A stretch of DNA of 64,000 nucleotides from Burkholderia cepacia (GTDB taxonomy: Bacteria > Pseudomonadota > Gammaproteobacteria > Burkholderiales > Burkholderiaceae): positions 2,294,001 to 2,358,000 of the forward strand of contig NZ_CP073637.1 in NCBI RefSeq assembly GCF_029962485.1. Reading direction: 5' to 3'. Every line of letters begins with the position of its first letter. Position 1 is the stretch's first letter. The position numbers and the translations under genes are program-made. Shown here piece after piece: positions 1 through 8,840 of this stretch. Below the pieces are notes generated by a model, which saw only the letters and a program-made list of their open reading frames with translations, had not been told where the DNA came from and made no database searches.

Positions 1-340
1 CGGCGATCGGATAATACAGGCACACGTATTGCCGGCCACCGAGCTCGACCGTCACCTCTTCCGGCTTGAAGAGCGAGTCGACGCCCGGATAGACGCGCTC
101 GATCTCGTCGAGCACCGGGACGAGCTGCTCGTCGACCTCGTAGACGTCGCCCCAGACCAGCGACTTGTCGGTCGCCGGCCCGGCGATCATCCCCGGGTAC
201 GTGCCGAAATCGTACAGCTCGCCCGGCAGCGCGGCAGCGCCCAGCAGCGTCGGTGCCGCGATGCCGTGCCGTGCGGCCGCATGGCCGATGTCGTTGGCCT
301 GTCCGGCTCGCAAGGTGCCATAGACGAATACGTAGCGCAT
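1..340 (-). CDS. gamma-glutamylcyclotransferase family protein (3' end cut by window)
   Basis: The protein begins MRYVFVYGTLRAGQAN, the signature of the AIG2/YtfP-like gamma-glutamylcyclotransferase fold, in which the YGTL turn forms the substrate loop. A downstream Glu-rich stretch (DEIERVYPG) fits the conserved acidic region. An ATG at 340 follows a GAGGAG ribosome site. Only about 113 residues are present because the gene runs off the left edge. Substrate is unknown: these enzymes release 5-oxoproline from gamma-glutamyl amines or peptides. It is divergent from the AraC-type gene at 598. Confidence 0.8.
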   Translation of the reverse strand, partial: MRYVFVYGTLRAGQANDIGHAAARHGIAAPTLLGAAALPGELYDFGTYPGMIAGPATDKSLVWGDVYEVDEQLVPVLDEIERVYPGVDSLFKPEEVTVELGGRQYVCLYYPIA

Positions 341-597
341 CGTGGTTCTCCTCTTCGATTCGTGATTGCCGTGTTCTCGCGCGATTCACATGAAAATGCG
401 CCTGCATCGATAGACCACGCTACCGGCCCGATGGTTCGAACCCGCCGGCACACTCGGCCGCGGGCCGCCGCCCGGGAATCGCCGGCGCCCATACAAAGTT
501 CATTTGAACACGGCATGATCGCCCGAAAAACCGCCGCATGCGCACGCGCTGCGCCTTCTAAAATAACGGCATCGCCGCCGCGCTGCCCGAACCGTCC

Positions 598-1476
598 ATG
601 AATCCGCCCGTCCAAGCCGACGCATCGAACCCGTACGACGTCATCGACATCCCGCCCGAATTCGCGCCGACCGCTGTCCATCCGATGCGCGTTCGCGCAC
701 GGCAGGTCGATGCCGGCCGCCGCATCCCGCTGCACACGCATGCGTGGGCGCAGCTCGCGTACGCGTCGCGCGGCGTGCTGCGCGTCGCGACGACCGGCAC
801 GACGTGGATGGTGCCGCCGTCCCGCGCGATCTGGGTGCCGCCGCACGTGACGCACGAGGTCGTGATCGTCGAAGAGGCGTATTTGCGCACACTGTATATC
901 GACGAGTCGATCGTGCCGGACGGGCTCGACGCGTGCCGCGTCGTCGAAGTGACGGGACTGCTGCGCGAACTGATCGTCGCGCTCGACGCACGCGACCTGA
1001 GCGCCGCACGCGAGCGCCTGCTGTGCGGGCTCGTGCTCGACGAGCTGAGTCACGCCGAACCGTTGCCGCTCGCGGTGCCGATGCCCGACGAGAAGCGGCT
1101 GCGCATGCTGTGCGAATCGGTGCTCGCGCACCCGGCGCATGCGGAGTCGCTCGAACACTGGGCGAGCGAGGTCGGCGCGAGCACGCGCACGATTTCGCGG
1201 CTCTTCAAGCAGGAACTGGGCGTGAGCTTTTCGCAGTGGCGCCAACAGGCGCTGCTGGCGCGCGCGATCCCGCTGTTGAACCAGGGGCGCCCGCTGTCAC
1301 ATATCGCACGCGAACTCGGCTACCAGAGCCAGAGCGCGTTCTCGGCGATGTTCCGCCGCGCATTCGGTCAAAGCCCGCGCGCGTTCATGCTGCGCGGCTA
1401 CGAGCATCGCGGCGCCGAAGGCGGCCTCACGGAAAACGAAACGTCTGACGACAACGCGATCGACGCTGCTCGTTGA
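598..1476 (+). CDS. AraC-family transcriptional regulator with N-terminal cupin
   Basis: The product is 292 aa. Residues about 30-110 form a cupin-like sensor (HTHAWAQLAYASRGVL and following beta strands). The C-terminal 100 residues carry two helix-turn-helix motifs typical of AraC/XylS proteins (EVGASTRTISRLFKQELG and ARELGYQSQSAFSAMFRRAFGQSPRAF). It is probably a cytoplasmic DNA-binding regulator. It is transcribed divergently from the gamma-glutamylcyclotransferase-like gene, a common arrangement for a regulator and target, but the ligand cannot be read from sequence. Translation probably starts at the ATG at 598. Confidence 0.88.
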   Translation: MNPPVQADASNPYDVIDIPPEFAPTAVHPMRVRARQVDAGRRIPLHTHAWAQLAYASRGVLRVATTGTTWMVPPSRAIWVPPHVTHEVVIVEEAYLRTLYIDESIVPDGLDACRVVEVTGLLRELIVALDARDLSAARERLLCGLVLDELSHAEPLPLAVPMPDEKRLRMLCESVLAHPAHAESLEHWASEVGASTRTISRLFKQELGVSFSQWRQQALLARAIPLLNQGRPLSHIARELGYQSQSAFSAMFRRAFGQSPRAFMLRGYEHRGAEGGLTENETSDDNAIDAAR

Positions 1477-1501
1477 TCGCGCGCGGCGGATCGTCAGCCC
1501 T

Positions 1502-1966
1502 TCAGACCGACCGCACCATGTGACGAATCGAGCCAAGTTGCGCGAGCCGCGGCCCGGCGACCTGGTAGCCCATGCGCTGGTAAAGACGCGCGGCGGGATT
1601 GTCGACGAACACGCGCAACTGCAGTTCGTGCAGCCCGCGCGCACGCGCCCAGCGGTGGGACATGTCGAGCATGTAGGTGCCGGCGCCCTGCCCGCGATGG
1701 CCGGCCGCGATTTGCACGTCGCGGATGTGCAGCGAATCGCCTTCTTCGGTCACGCGCAGCACGCCGATGCGCTCGCCGTCCGCCTCGAGGATGAAGTTTT
1801 CGGATTCGCGCCAGCTCGCGTAGAACAGGTCGCTGCGCCACACGAGTCCATGGCGCTTGTAGTAGCCGCCCATGTTGCCGTGCGTCAGCGCTTCGGCGAA
1901 CGGGAAATCGCCGGGCTCCGCGGGCCGGAGCTGATACAGGAGTCGCAGGTCGGTCGGATCGAGCAT
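1502..1966 (-). CDS. GNAT family N-acetyltransferase
   Basis: The product is 154 aa from the ATG at 1966 (MLDPTDLRLLYQLRPAEPGD). The acetyl-CoA loop HRGQGAGTYML is the R/Q-x-x-G-x-G/A motif A of GNAT enzymes, and the C-terminal VDNPAARLYQRMGY is the usual motif B. An upstream in-frame extension to 2299 runs through non-coding repeats, so 1966 is preferred. The acceptor substrate is unknown; the N-terminal layout resembles small-molecule or amino-acid acetyltransferases. It lies just downstream of the tRNA-Asp terminator array. Confidence 0.82.
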   Translation of the reverse strand: MLDPTDLRLLYQLRPAEPGDFPFAEALTHGNMGGYYKRHGLVWRSDLFYASWRESENFILEADGERIGVLRVTEEGDSLHIRDVQIAAGHRGQGAGTYMLDMSHRWARARGLHELQLRVFVDNPAARLYQRMGYQVAGPRLAQLGSIRHMVRSV

Positions 1967-2062
1967 CACGCAGGGGTCAAGAACGCATCCCGCCACGATA
2001 GCGCAGTCGCGCGGGGATGCAATCGCGAATTTCTCGTAGCGACGAGGTACATGATGCGGGAT

Positions 2063-2507
2063 GGGCGCAACCGACGACACAAATGAAAAAGCCCGCACAA
2101 GGCGGGCTTTCTCATTTTTTGGCGGAGCGGACGGGACTCGCCTACATCCCGCAGGCCGCGGATGCGCGTGCACGCGCATCCCTTCGAGTCCCGCCGGAAG
2201 CCGCGCAGGCGACTTCCTCCACTCCGCAGTCACGCTGCCCGCCAGCGGGCGCAATCGACGACACAAATGAAAAAGCCCGCACAAGGCGGGCTTTCTCATT
2301 TTTTGGCGGAGCGGACGGGACTCGCCTACATCCCGCAGGCCGCGGATGCGCGTGCACGCGCATCCCTTCGAGTCCCGCCGGAAGCCGCGCAGGCGGCTTC
2401 CTCCGCTCCGCAGTCACGCGCCCGCCAGCGGGCGCAATCGACGACACAAATGAAAAAGCCCGCACAAGGCGGGCTTTCTCATTTTTTGGCGGAGCGGACG
2501 GGACTCG
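2063..2507 (-). repeat. tandem 184/183-bp repeat containing tRNA-Asp 3' end and terminator
   Basis: Two full units (2063-2246 and 2247-2429) and a partial third (2430-2507) are nearly identical. Each has the rho-independent hairpin AAAGCCCGC/GCGGGCTTT followed by TGGCGGAGCGGACGGGACTC, the last 21 bases of tRNA-Asp including CCA. In units 1 and 2 the tRNA sequence stops there and gives way to a palindromic spacer. In unit 3 it continues into the intact tRNA-Asp at 2487. The spacer holds a perfect 22-bp palindrome (2160-2181 and 2344-2365) and an inverted copy of the CGGGACTCG end. Confidence 0.85.
2455..2477 (-). terminator. rho-independent terminator of the tRNA cluster
   Basis: The inverted repeat AAAGCCCGC / GCGGGCTTT has a 5-base loop and, read on the minus strand, is followed by TTTTTCATTT. 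It lies just past the CCA end of the last tRNA-Asp. Two more copies sit further downstream in the tandem repeat (about 2088-2110 and 2272-2294). Confidence 0.8.
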
Positions 2508-2563
2508 AACCCGCGACCCCCGGCGTGACAGGCCGGTATTCTAACCGACTGAACTACCGCTCC
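2487..2563 (-). tRNA. tRNA-Asp (GTC), copy 1
   Basis: The gene is 77 nt including an encoded CCA. The 5' end GGAGCGG pairs with CCGCTCC at the 3' end. The anticodon loop CTGTCAC gives GTC (Asp). It is the last gene of a minus-strand cluster running Ala-Glu-Asp-Glu-Asp-Glu-Asp. Confidence 0.97.
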
Positions 2564-2636
2564 AGTCTTGCTGCTTGCCTGGCAGGCGTCGGTTACTTCC
2601 TGCCGGCGCGTCGTTTGTTCGAACGACGCCGAAATC

Positions 2637-2712
2637 TGGCGTCCCCTAGGGGATTCGAACCCCTGTACTCACCGTGAAAGGGTGATGTCCTAGGCCTCTA
2701 GACGAAGGGGAC
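2637..2712 (-). tRNA. tRNA-Glu (TTC), copy 1
   Basis: The gene is 76 nt with encoded CCA. The acceptor GTCCCCT pairs with AGGGGAC, and the anticodon loop CTTTCAC gives TTC (Glu). It is identical in sequence to the copies at 2935 and 3231. Confidence 0.97.
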
Positions 2713-2739
2713 AACGTACTGCTTACATCTTTAACAATA

Positions 2740-2773
2740 AAGCCCGTTCAAAAAACGTTGTTTGAACGGGCTT
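2740..2773 (-). terminator. hairpin after tRNA-Asp copy 2
   Basis: A perfect 13-bp inverted repeat (AAGCCCGTTCAAA / TTTGAACGGGCTT) with an 8-base loop lies just after the CCA of tRNA-Asp copy 2 and before tRNA-Glu copy 1. On the minus strand it is followed by TATTGTT. It could be an intrinsic terminator, making each Glu-Asp pair a separate unit, or a processing hairpin. Confidence 0.6.
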
Positions 2774-2778
2774 CGTTC

Positions 2779-2855
2779 TGGCGGAGCGGACGGGGCTCGA
2801 ACCCGCGACCCCCGGCGTGACAGGCCGGTATTCTAACCAACTGAACTACCGCTCC
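2779..2855 (-). tRNA. tRNA-Asp (GTC), copy 2
   Basis: The gene is 77 nt with CCA. It differs from copies 1 and 3 at two loop positions: TTGGTTAG rather than TCGGTTAG in the D-loop, and GGTTCGAGC rather than GGTTCGAGT in the T-loop. Neither breaks a stem, so it should be functional. Confidence 0.96.
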
Positions 2856-2934
2856 AGCTTTCTGCACCACCGCCTGCAGGACATCGTCACGGTCCTGCCT
2901 GCGTTGCGACACTTCTACGAAACGCCGCTGAATC

Positions 2935-3010
2935 TGGCGTCCCCTAGGGGATTCGAACCCCTGTACTCACCGTGAAAGGGTGATGTCCTAGGCCTCTAGA
3001 CGAAGGGGAC
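2935..3010 (-). tRNA. tRNA-Glu (TTC), copy 2
   Basis: The gene is 76 nt with CCA, the same sequence as the other two tRNA-Glu copies, and the anticodon is TTC. It is followed on the minus strand by tRNA-Asp copy 2. Confidence 0.97.
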
Positions 3011-3038
3011 AACGTACTGCTTACATCTTTAATACAAA

Positions 3039-3068
3039 AGCCCGCTCAAAAACGTCTTGAACGGGCTT
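3039..3068 (-). terminator. hairpin after tRNA-Asp copy 3
   Basis: The inverted repeat AAGCCCGCTCAA / TTGAACGGGCTT has one mismatch and follows the CCA of tRNA-Asp copy 3. It is the counterpart of the hairpin at 2740 and ends in TTTTGTATT on the minus strand. Confidence 0.55.
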
Positions 3069-3073
3069 CGTTC

Positions 3074-3150
3074 TGGCGGAGCGGACGGGACTCGAACCCG
3101 CGACCCCCGGCGTGACAGGCCGGTATTCTAACCGACTGAACTACCGCTCC
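3074..3150 (-). tRNA. tRNA-Asp (GTC), copy 3
   Basis: The gene is 77 nt with CCA and has the same sequence as copy 1. The anticodon is GTC. Confidence 0.97.
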
Positions 3151-3230
3151 AACTTTCTGCACCGTTACCTGCAGGACGTCGGTTACGTTCCTGCAAGCCT
3201 CGCGACACTTCTACGAAACGCCGCTGAATC

Positions 3231-3306
3231 TGGCGTCCCCTAGGGGATTCGAACCCCTGTACTCACCGTGAAAGGGTGATGTCCTAGGCCTCTAGACGAA
3301 GGGGAC
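3231..3306 (-). tRNA. tRNA-Glu (TTC), copy 3
   Basis: The gene is 76 nt with CCA and anticodon TTC. It is the first Glu gene of the cluster in the direction of transcription, about 140 bases after tRNA-Ala. Confidence 0.97.
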
Positions 3307-3443
3307 ATGATCTTTTCAGACCTGTCTGACTTTCGCTATTCACTTCTGGTCAACAGCGAAGGCCGAAATTCTAACTGCTTTGAATCATTTTGTGAAGCAT
3401 TTATTACTACCGCTGCTTCGCAAATCAATCCAGCTTGTTCTGT

Positions 3444-3519
<76 letters not shown>

Positions 3520-3647
3520 TTGCAGAACAGAAATGAGATTATATGGACCTACTTTGATCTTGTAAATACCCTTTTTGCGATTCGCGCGAAATATTTTGCG
3601 AAGCTGCCGCGCGCTCACGCGCAGACAGCTTCACTGACGCACGAACC

Positions 3648-5057
3648 TCAGGCGAGCACGCCCTCGATGCGCGACACCACGACGTCACGACCGAACAGCA
3701 CGAGCACCGCGTCGATCGACGGCGTATGCGTGGTGCCCGCCACCAGCAGGCGCACCGGCATCGCGAGTTGCGGCATCTTCAGCTTGTGCGTGGCGAGCGT
3801 CGCCTTCAGCGCCGCGGACACCGCTTCCTTCGTCCAGTCGGCCGCCTTCAGCGCGGCGGCGAGATCAGCCAGCGCCGGCCGCACCGCATCGGTCACGTGC
3901 TGCGCGATCGCGTCGGCTTCCGGTGCCGGCACACGGTAGAACATCGCCGCACCTTCCGCGATCTCCTTCACCGTCGTCGCGCGATCCTTCATCAGGCCGA
4001 CCACCGCATCGAGCGACGGGCCCGTCGCGAGCGCCGCTTCGTCGATGCCGAGCGCGCCGAGGAACGGCTTCGCGAGTTCGGCGAGGCGTGCGTTGTCGGC
4101 TTCCTTGATGTAGTGCGCGTTCAGCCAGCTCAGCTTGCTGTGGTCGTACTGCGCGGGCGACTTGCCGAGATGCTCGAGATCGAACCATTCGACGAACTGC
4201 TCGCGCGAGAAGATCTCGGCGTCACCGTGCGACCAGCCGAGGCGCGCGAGATAGTTGACGACCGCTTCGGGCAGGAAACCCGCGTCGCGGTACGCCATCA
4301 CGCTCATCGCGCCATGCCGCTTGCTCATCTTCTCGCCCTGCTCGTTCAGCACGGTCGGCAGGTGCGCATAGACGGGCGCCTCGCCGCCGAGTGCATTCAG
4401 GATGTTGATCTGGCGCGGCGTGTTGTTTACGTGATCGTCGCCGCGGATCACGTGCGTGATGCCCATGTCCATGTCGTCCACCACCACGCAGAAGTTGTAG
4501 ATCGGCGTGCCGTCCGGGCGCGCGATCACGAGGTCGTCGAGCTCCTCGTTCGAGATCTCGACACGCCCCTTCACCGCGTCTTCCCACACGACCGTGCCCG
4601 TCAGCGGATTGCGGAAGCGCAGCACCGGCTTCACGCCGGCCGGCGGCTCCGGCAGCACCTTGCCGGGCTCCGGACGCCACGTGCCGTCATAGCGCGGCTT
4701 CAGGCCGGCCTCGCGCTGGCGTTCGCGCAGCGCGTCGAGCTCCTCGGCGGACATGTAGCACGGGTACGCGAGGCCCTTCTCGAGCATCTGCGCGAGCACT
4801 TCGCGATAGCGGTCCATCCGCTGCATCTGGTAGATCGGGCCTTCGTCGAAATCCAGGCCGAGCCATTGCATCCCTTCGAGGATCGCATCGACCGCTTCCT
4901 GCGACGAACGCTCGACGTCGGTATCCTCGATGCGCAGCACGAACGTGCCTTCCATTTTGCGGGCGAATGCCCACGGATAGAGTGCGGAGCGGATGTTGCC
5001 GAGGTGAATGAAGCCGGTGGGACTCGGCGCGAAGCGGGTACGGACAGGACGGGTCAT
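3648..5057 (-). CDS. gltX: glutamate--tRNA ligase
   Basis: The product is 469 aa from the ATG at 5057 ([15 protein letters not shown]), the usual length for bacterial GluRS. The class I HIGH-like motif is HLGN at residues 18-21 and the KMSKS-like motif is EKMSKRHG near residue 250. It charges tRNA-Glu with glutamate in the cytoplasm. Three tRNA-Glu genes lie directly downstream on the same strand, so enzyme and substrate genes are neighbours. The in-frame extension to 5183 lacks conserved sequence and is not used. Confidence 0.97.
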   Translation of the reverse strand: MTRPVRTRFAPSPTGFIHLGNIRSALYPWAFARKMEGTFVLRIEDTDVERSSQEAVDAILEGMQWLGLDFDEGPIYQMQRMDRYREVLAQMLEKGLAYPCYMSAEELDALRERQREAGLKPRYDGTWRPEPGKVLPEPPAGVKPVLRFRNPLTGTVVWEDAVKGRVEISNEELDDLVIARPDGTPIYNFCVVVDDMDMGITHVIRGDDHVNNTPRQINILNALGGEAPVYAHLPTVLNEQGEKMSKRHGAMSVMAYRDAGFLPEAVVNYLARLGWSHGDAEIFSREQFVEWFDLEHLGKSPAQYDHSKLSWLNAHYIKEADNARLAELAKPFLGALGIDEAALATGPSLDAVVGLMKDRATTVKEIAEGAAMFYRVPAPEADAIAQHVTDAVRPALADLAAALKAADWTKEAVSAALKATLATHKLKMPQLAMPVRLLVAGTTHTPSIDAVLVLFGRDVVVSRIEGVLA

Positions 5058-5336
5058 AAACGGTAACTCGAACGCCTGGGGCGCATGAATGATTCGACGC
5101 GGGACGACGGCGGCAGCCCGGACAGCAACGGAGCCGGCGACGCCCGGAACGGGAAAGAAGCCGGAATTATACTCGCGCCGCACATCGCGCCAAGCGCGCC
5201 GCGTGCTTTATGATGTGCGCGCCGCGGCCGCCAGCCGGCGCGGCGCCGGCCGCACGGAACCCGCCGTGCGGCCGCTCGGAACCTATCGCCGCCGCGGGCC
5301 GTGTAACCCGCCGCCAAGCCGCCGGAGAACCATTCG

Positions 5337-6263
5337 ATGTCGTCCCCTCGCCTGTCGCGCCGTCACTTCACGATCGCATGCGCGTCCGCCAGCCTCGCCG
5401 CCTGCACGTCATTCGGCGACAAGTCCCGCCCCGGCAACACGTCCGGCACCGCACCGTCGCAGGAGAAGCCCGTGAAGATCGGCATCGCGCTCGGCGGCGG
5501 CGCCGCGCGCGGCTTCTCGCACATCGGCGTGCTGAAGGCGCTCGAGGCGCGCGGCATCCCGGTCGAGATCGTCGCCGGCACGAGCGCCGGCTCGGTGGTC
5601 GGCGCGCTCTATGCGTCGGGCATGAGCGCGCTGCAGATCAACAAGATCGCGCTCGACATGGACCAGGCGGCAATCAGCGACTGGGCGCTGCCGTTCCGCT
5701 CGCGCGGCCTCCTGCAAGGCGTCGCACTGCAGAACTTCCTGAACAAGACGTTGAACAACCGGCCGATCGAGAAGATGGCGAAGCCGCTCGGCATCGTCGC
5801 GACGGATCTGCAGAGCGGCCAGCCGATCCTGTTCCAGCAGGGCAACACGGGCCTCGCGGTGCGCGCGTCGTGCAGCGTGCCGTCGGTGTTCGAACCGGTG
5901 AAGATCGGTAATCGCGAATACGTCGACGGCGGCCTCGTGAGCCCGGTGCCCGCGTCGTATGCGCGCAAGATGGGCGCGAGCTTCGTGATCGCGGTCGACA
6001 TCTCGGCCCGGCCGGATGGCGCCGCGACCAACAACCCGATCGAGATGCTGCTGCAGACCTTCACGATCATGGGCCAGACGATCAAGACCTACGAGCTCGA
6101 CAAGTACGCGGACGTCGTGATCCGACCGAACCTCGCGGCGATGGGCGGCAGCGACTTCAACCAGCGCAACGCAGCGATCCTCGCGGGCGAGGAAGCGGTC
6201 GCGCGCATCATGCCGGAGCTGCAGCGCAAGCTCGCGGCCGCGCGCGGCGTGGCTGCGGCGTAA
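5337..6263 (+). CDS. patatin-like phospholipase, predicted lipoprotein (RssA-like)
   Basis: The product is 308 aa. All patatin elements are present: the oxyanion GGGAARGF, the nucleophile loop GTSAGS and the catalytic Asp in DGGLVSPVP. The N-terminus carries SRRHF followed by a hydrophobic stretch and the lipobox LAAC with Cys23. This suggests export, possibly by the Tat route, and lipid anchoring. Predicted role is hydrolysis of acyl-ester lipids at the cell envelope; the natural substrate is unknown. It is divergent from gltX. Confidence 0.85.
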   Translation: MSSPRLSRRHFTIACASASLAACTSFGDKSRPGNTSGTAPSQEKPVKIGIALGGGAARGFSHIGVLKALEARGIPVEIVAGTSAGSVVGALYASGMSALQINKIALDMDQAAISDWALPFRSRGLLQGVALQNFLNKTLNNRPIEKMAKPLGIVATDLQSGQPILFQQGNTGLAVRASCSVPSVFEPVKIGNREYVDGGLVSPVPASYARKMGASFVIAVDISARPDGAATNNPIEMLLQTFTIMGQTIKTYELDKYADVVIRPNLAAMGGSDFNQRNAAILAGEEAVARIMPELQRKLAAARGVAAA

Positions 6264-6356
6264 TCGCGCCCGTCAGCGAGGGGGCGGCCGAGGTCGCCGC
6301 CTCGCTGCGGCCTGCCGTGCGATAGCCACGCCGTCGCCCGCGCCCCCCCCCAAAAC

Positions 6357-6393
6357 AAAAAACCCTGCCGCCTTTCGGTGACAGGGTTTTTTT
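6357..6393. terminator. bidirectional rho-independent terminator
   Basis: The inverted repeat AAAACCCTG / CAGGGTTTT encloses a GC-rich loop. It has an A-tract on one side and TTTTTTT on the other, so it can stop both the patatin gene (+) and the convergent NlpC/P60 gene (-). Confidence 0.8.
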
Positions 6394-6414
6394 CGGTCTG
6401 ACCGACCGCGAACG

Positions 6415-7089
6415 TCAGTTGTTGCCGTTCGCCGAATCGTCGCCGATCGTCGCGCGCACGCGCTGACGGAGGTCTTCGGGCTTCATCGGGAATTCCGATT
6501 CGAGCCGGCGCGCGCCGGTGAACCGCTTTTCCCAGTAGCCGCTGTCGAGATCGTCGACGCGAACGGTGCTGCCCGTCGACGGCGAGTGCACGAACTTGTT
6601 GTCGCCGATATAGATGCCGACGTGCGAGAACGTACGGCGCATCGTGTTGAAGAACACGAGATCGCCCGGCTTCAGGTTGCTCATGCTCACCTTCTCGCCG
6701 ACGCGGCTCATCTCTTCCGCGCGACGCGGCAGCGACATGCCGAGCGTGTCCTGGAACACGTAGCGGACGAAGCCGCTGCAGTCGAGACCCGAATCCGGCG
6801 AGTTGCCGCCCCAGCGATAACGCACGCCGATCATGTTCAGCGCGCCGACGACCACGTCGCCTGCCTTGCCGGCCATGCCAGCGAGGAACGACTTCGCGCC
6901 GCCGCTCGACGGCTGCGCGCTGGTCTGCTGGAGGGAGGAACCCGACCCGATCTGAGTCGAATTGGTGACATTCTGGTTAAAACTGCTGACTTCGTCGGCG
7001 AACGCGCCGGGAGCTGCTGCGAACAGGGCGCCGATGAACAGCCCGGCGATGGTGCGCGCGCATGCCTGGGTCAGGGATCGATGCTGCAT
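6415..7089 (-). CDS. secreted NlpC/P60 peptidoglycan endopeptidase
   Basis: The product is 224 aa. A signal peptide (MQHRSLTQACARTIAGLFIG...AFA) covers the first 31 residues. The NlpC/P60 triad is visible: Cys104 in LDCSGF, His156 in SHVGIYIG and His168 in FVHSPS. The family cuts gamma-D-glutamyl-diaminopimelate bonds in cell-wall peptides in the periplasm, like Spr/MepS. The linker at residues 35-65 is rich in Ser/Gln/Thr. Its own promoter lies in the AT-rich gap 7090-7217. Confidence 0.9.
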   Translation of the reverse strand: MQHRSLTQACARTIAGLFIGALFAAAPGAFADEVSSFNQNVTNSTQIGSGSSLQQTSAQPSSGGAKSFLAGMAGKAGDVVVGALNMIGVRYRWGGNSPDSGLDCSGFVRYVFQDTLGMSLPRRAEEMSRVGEKVSMSNLKPGDLVFFNTMRRTFSHVGIYIGDNKFVHSPSTGSTVRVDDLDSGYWEKRFTGARRLESEFPMKPEDLRQRVRATIGDDSANGNN

Positions 7090-7217
7090 TGGTCGATGGA
7101 ATGTGCTTAAAAATCAGCTGATTGGCGGAAAATTTCGGTCGATACTAGCCAGCGCGTAATCGTTTGTCAAAACAAATTAATAAATACAATCGAGATGGTC
7201 AGACCATTGGCGGCCTA

Positions 7218-8840
7218 TCACGCTTTCCAGACCGCTTTCAACAGCTTTTGTGTGTAAGGATGTGTCGGTCTCGTGAAGATGTCGGACACCTCCCCCGACT
7301 CGACGACGGCGCCGTCCTGCATCACCGCGACGCGGTGCGCCATCGCGCCGATCACCTCCAGGTCGTGGCTGATGAACACATAGCCGAGGTTGTATTTCTG
7401 TTGCAAATTCGCGAGCAGTTTCAGCACCTGCTGCTGGATCGACACGTCGAGCGCCGACGTCGGCTCGTCGAGGATCAGGATCCGCGGTTCCAGCACCAGC
7501 GCCCGCGCGATTGCAATCCGCTGGCGCTGCCCGCCCGAGAATTCGTGCGGATAACGGTGCAGCACCGTGCGATCGAGGCCCACTTCGCGCAGCACCGCGA
7601 GCGACTTCGTGCGGCGCGCGTCGGGCGTCATGTCCGGGCGATGCAGCTCGAGCCCCTCGCCGACGATCCGCTCGATCGTATGACGCGGCGAAAGCGAACT
7701 GAATGGATCCTGAAAGACCACCTGCATGTTCGAGCGCAGCGCGGTCTGCTCGCGGCCGCGATAGGTCGACAACGCGCGCCCCTGGAATTCGATCTCGCCG
7801 CCGGTCGTCTTCTGCAGCCCGAGCAGCGCCATCGCGAGCGTCGACTTCCCCGACCCCGATTCGCCGACGATGCCGAGCGTCTCGCCCTGCCGCACCGACA
7901 CCGACACGTCGGCGACGGCCGTCACCGGCACCGTGCCGAACCAGCCCGCGATGCCCGGCCGCTTGCGCGCGAACTGCACGCTCACGTGGCGCGCATCGAG
8001 CACGACGGGCGCGATCGGCATCACCGGCATGACCGCGCGCTGCGGCCGGCTGTTCAGCAGTCGCTGTGTATACGGATGTTCGGGTTCCGCGAAGATCCGC
8101 TCGACCGGCCCGCTCTCGACGAGCCGGCCGCGCTCCATCACGGCGATGCGTTCGGCGAAATGTCTGACGAGATTCAGGTCGTGCGTGATCAGCAGGATCG
8201 CCATCCCGCGCTTTTCCGCTTCCTCGCGCTGCAGCTCCAGCAGCAGGTCGACGATCTGCGCGCGAATCGTCACGTCGAGCGCGGTGGTCGGTTCGTCGGC
8301 GAGCAGCAGCCGCGGCCGGCACGCCAGCGCCATCGCGATCATCGCGCGCTGCCGCTGGCCGCCCGACAGCTGGTGCGGGTAACTGTCGACCCGCTTGTCC
8401 GGCTCCGCGATGCCCGTGCGCGCGAGCAACGCGATCGCGCGCTTGCGCGCCTCGACGGCCGATACGCCGTCGTGCAGCACGATCGTCTCGCCGATCTGCA
8501 CGCCGATCGTATACAGCGGGTTGAGCGCCGTCATCGGCTCCTGGAAGATCATCGCGATGTCCGAGCCGCGCAGCCCGCGCATCTCGCGCTCGCTCTTGCC
8601 CGAAAGGTCCTGCCCCGCGAAGCGGATCGCGCCACTGACTTCGGCGTCGCGCAGTAACCGCAGGATCGACAGCGCGGTCACGCTCTTGCCGGAACCCGAC
8701 TCGCCGACGAGCGCGACGCGCTCGCCGCGCCCGATCGCGAGCGTCACGTCGTCCACCGCGACCGTGTCGCCGAAGCGCACGTGCAGATGCTCGAGCGACA
8801 GCAGCGGTTCGTGCTGCGTCGATACGGTCGGCTCGCTCAT
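7218..8840 (-). CDS. yejF: microcin C/peptide ABC transporter, double ATPase subunit
   Basis: The product is 540 aa from the ATG at 8840. It contains two complete ABC ATPase domains, each with Walker A GESGSGKS, a signature (LSGGQRQR in the first, FSGGQRQR in the second) and Walker B ([24 protein letters not shown]), plus the oligopeptide-transporter C-terminal tails. It powers import by the YejBE pore. The start overlaps the yejE stop as ATGA. The large extension to 9860 in this frame is a shadow of yejE. Confidence 0.95.
   Translation of the reverse strand: MSEPTVSTQHEPLLSLEHLHVRFGDTVAVDDVTLAIGRGERVALVGESGSGKSVTALSILRLLRDAEVSGAIRFAGQDLSGKSEREMRGLRGSDIAMIFQEPMTALNPLYTIGVQIGETIVLHDGVSAVEARKRAIALLARTGIAEPDKRVDSYPHQLSGGQRQRAMIAMALACRPRLLLADEPTTALDVTIRAQIVDLLLELQREEAEKRGMAILLITHDLNLVRHFAERIAVMERGRLVESGPVERIFAEPEHPYTQRLLNSRPQRAVMPVMPIAPVVLDARHVSVQFARKRPGIAGWFGTVPVTAVADVSVSVRQGETLGIVGESGSGKSTLAMALLGLQKTTGGEIEFQGRALSTYRGREQTALRSNMQVVFQDPFSSLSPRHTIERIVGEGLELHRPDMTPDARRTKSLAVLREVGLDRTVLHRYPHEFSGGQRQRIAIARALVLEPRILILDEPTSALDVSIQQQVLKLLANLQQKYNLGYVFISHDLEVIGAMAHRVAVMQDGAVVESGEVSDIFTRPTHPYTQKLLKAVWKA

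Noticed and set aside
1967..2299. N-terminal extension of the GNAT gene through the repeats
   Set aside because: The extension consists of translated terminator and tRNA fragments; conserved acetyltransferase sequence begins at 1966.
2063..3306. CRISPR-like repetition
   Set aside because: The repeats are tRNA genes and long tandem units with terminators, without short regular spacers or cas genes.
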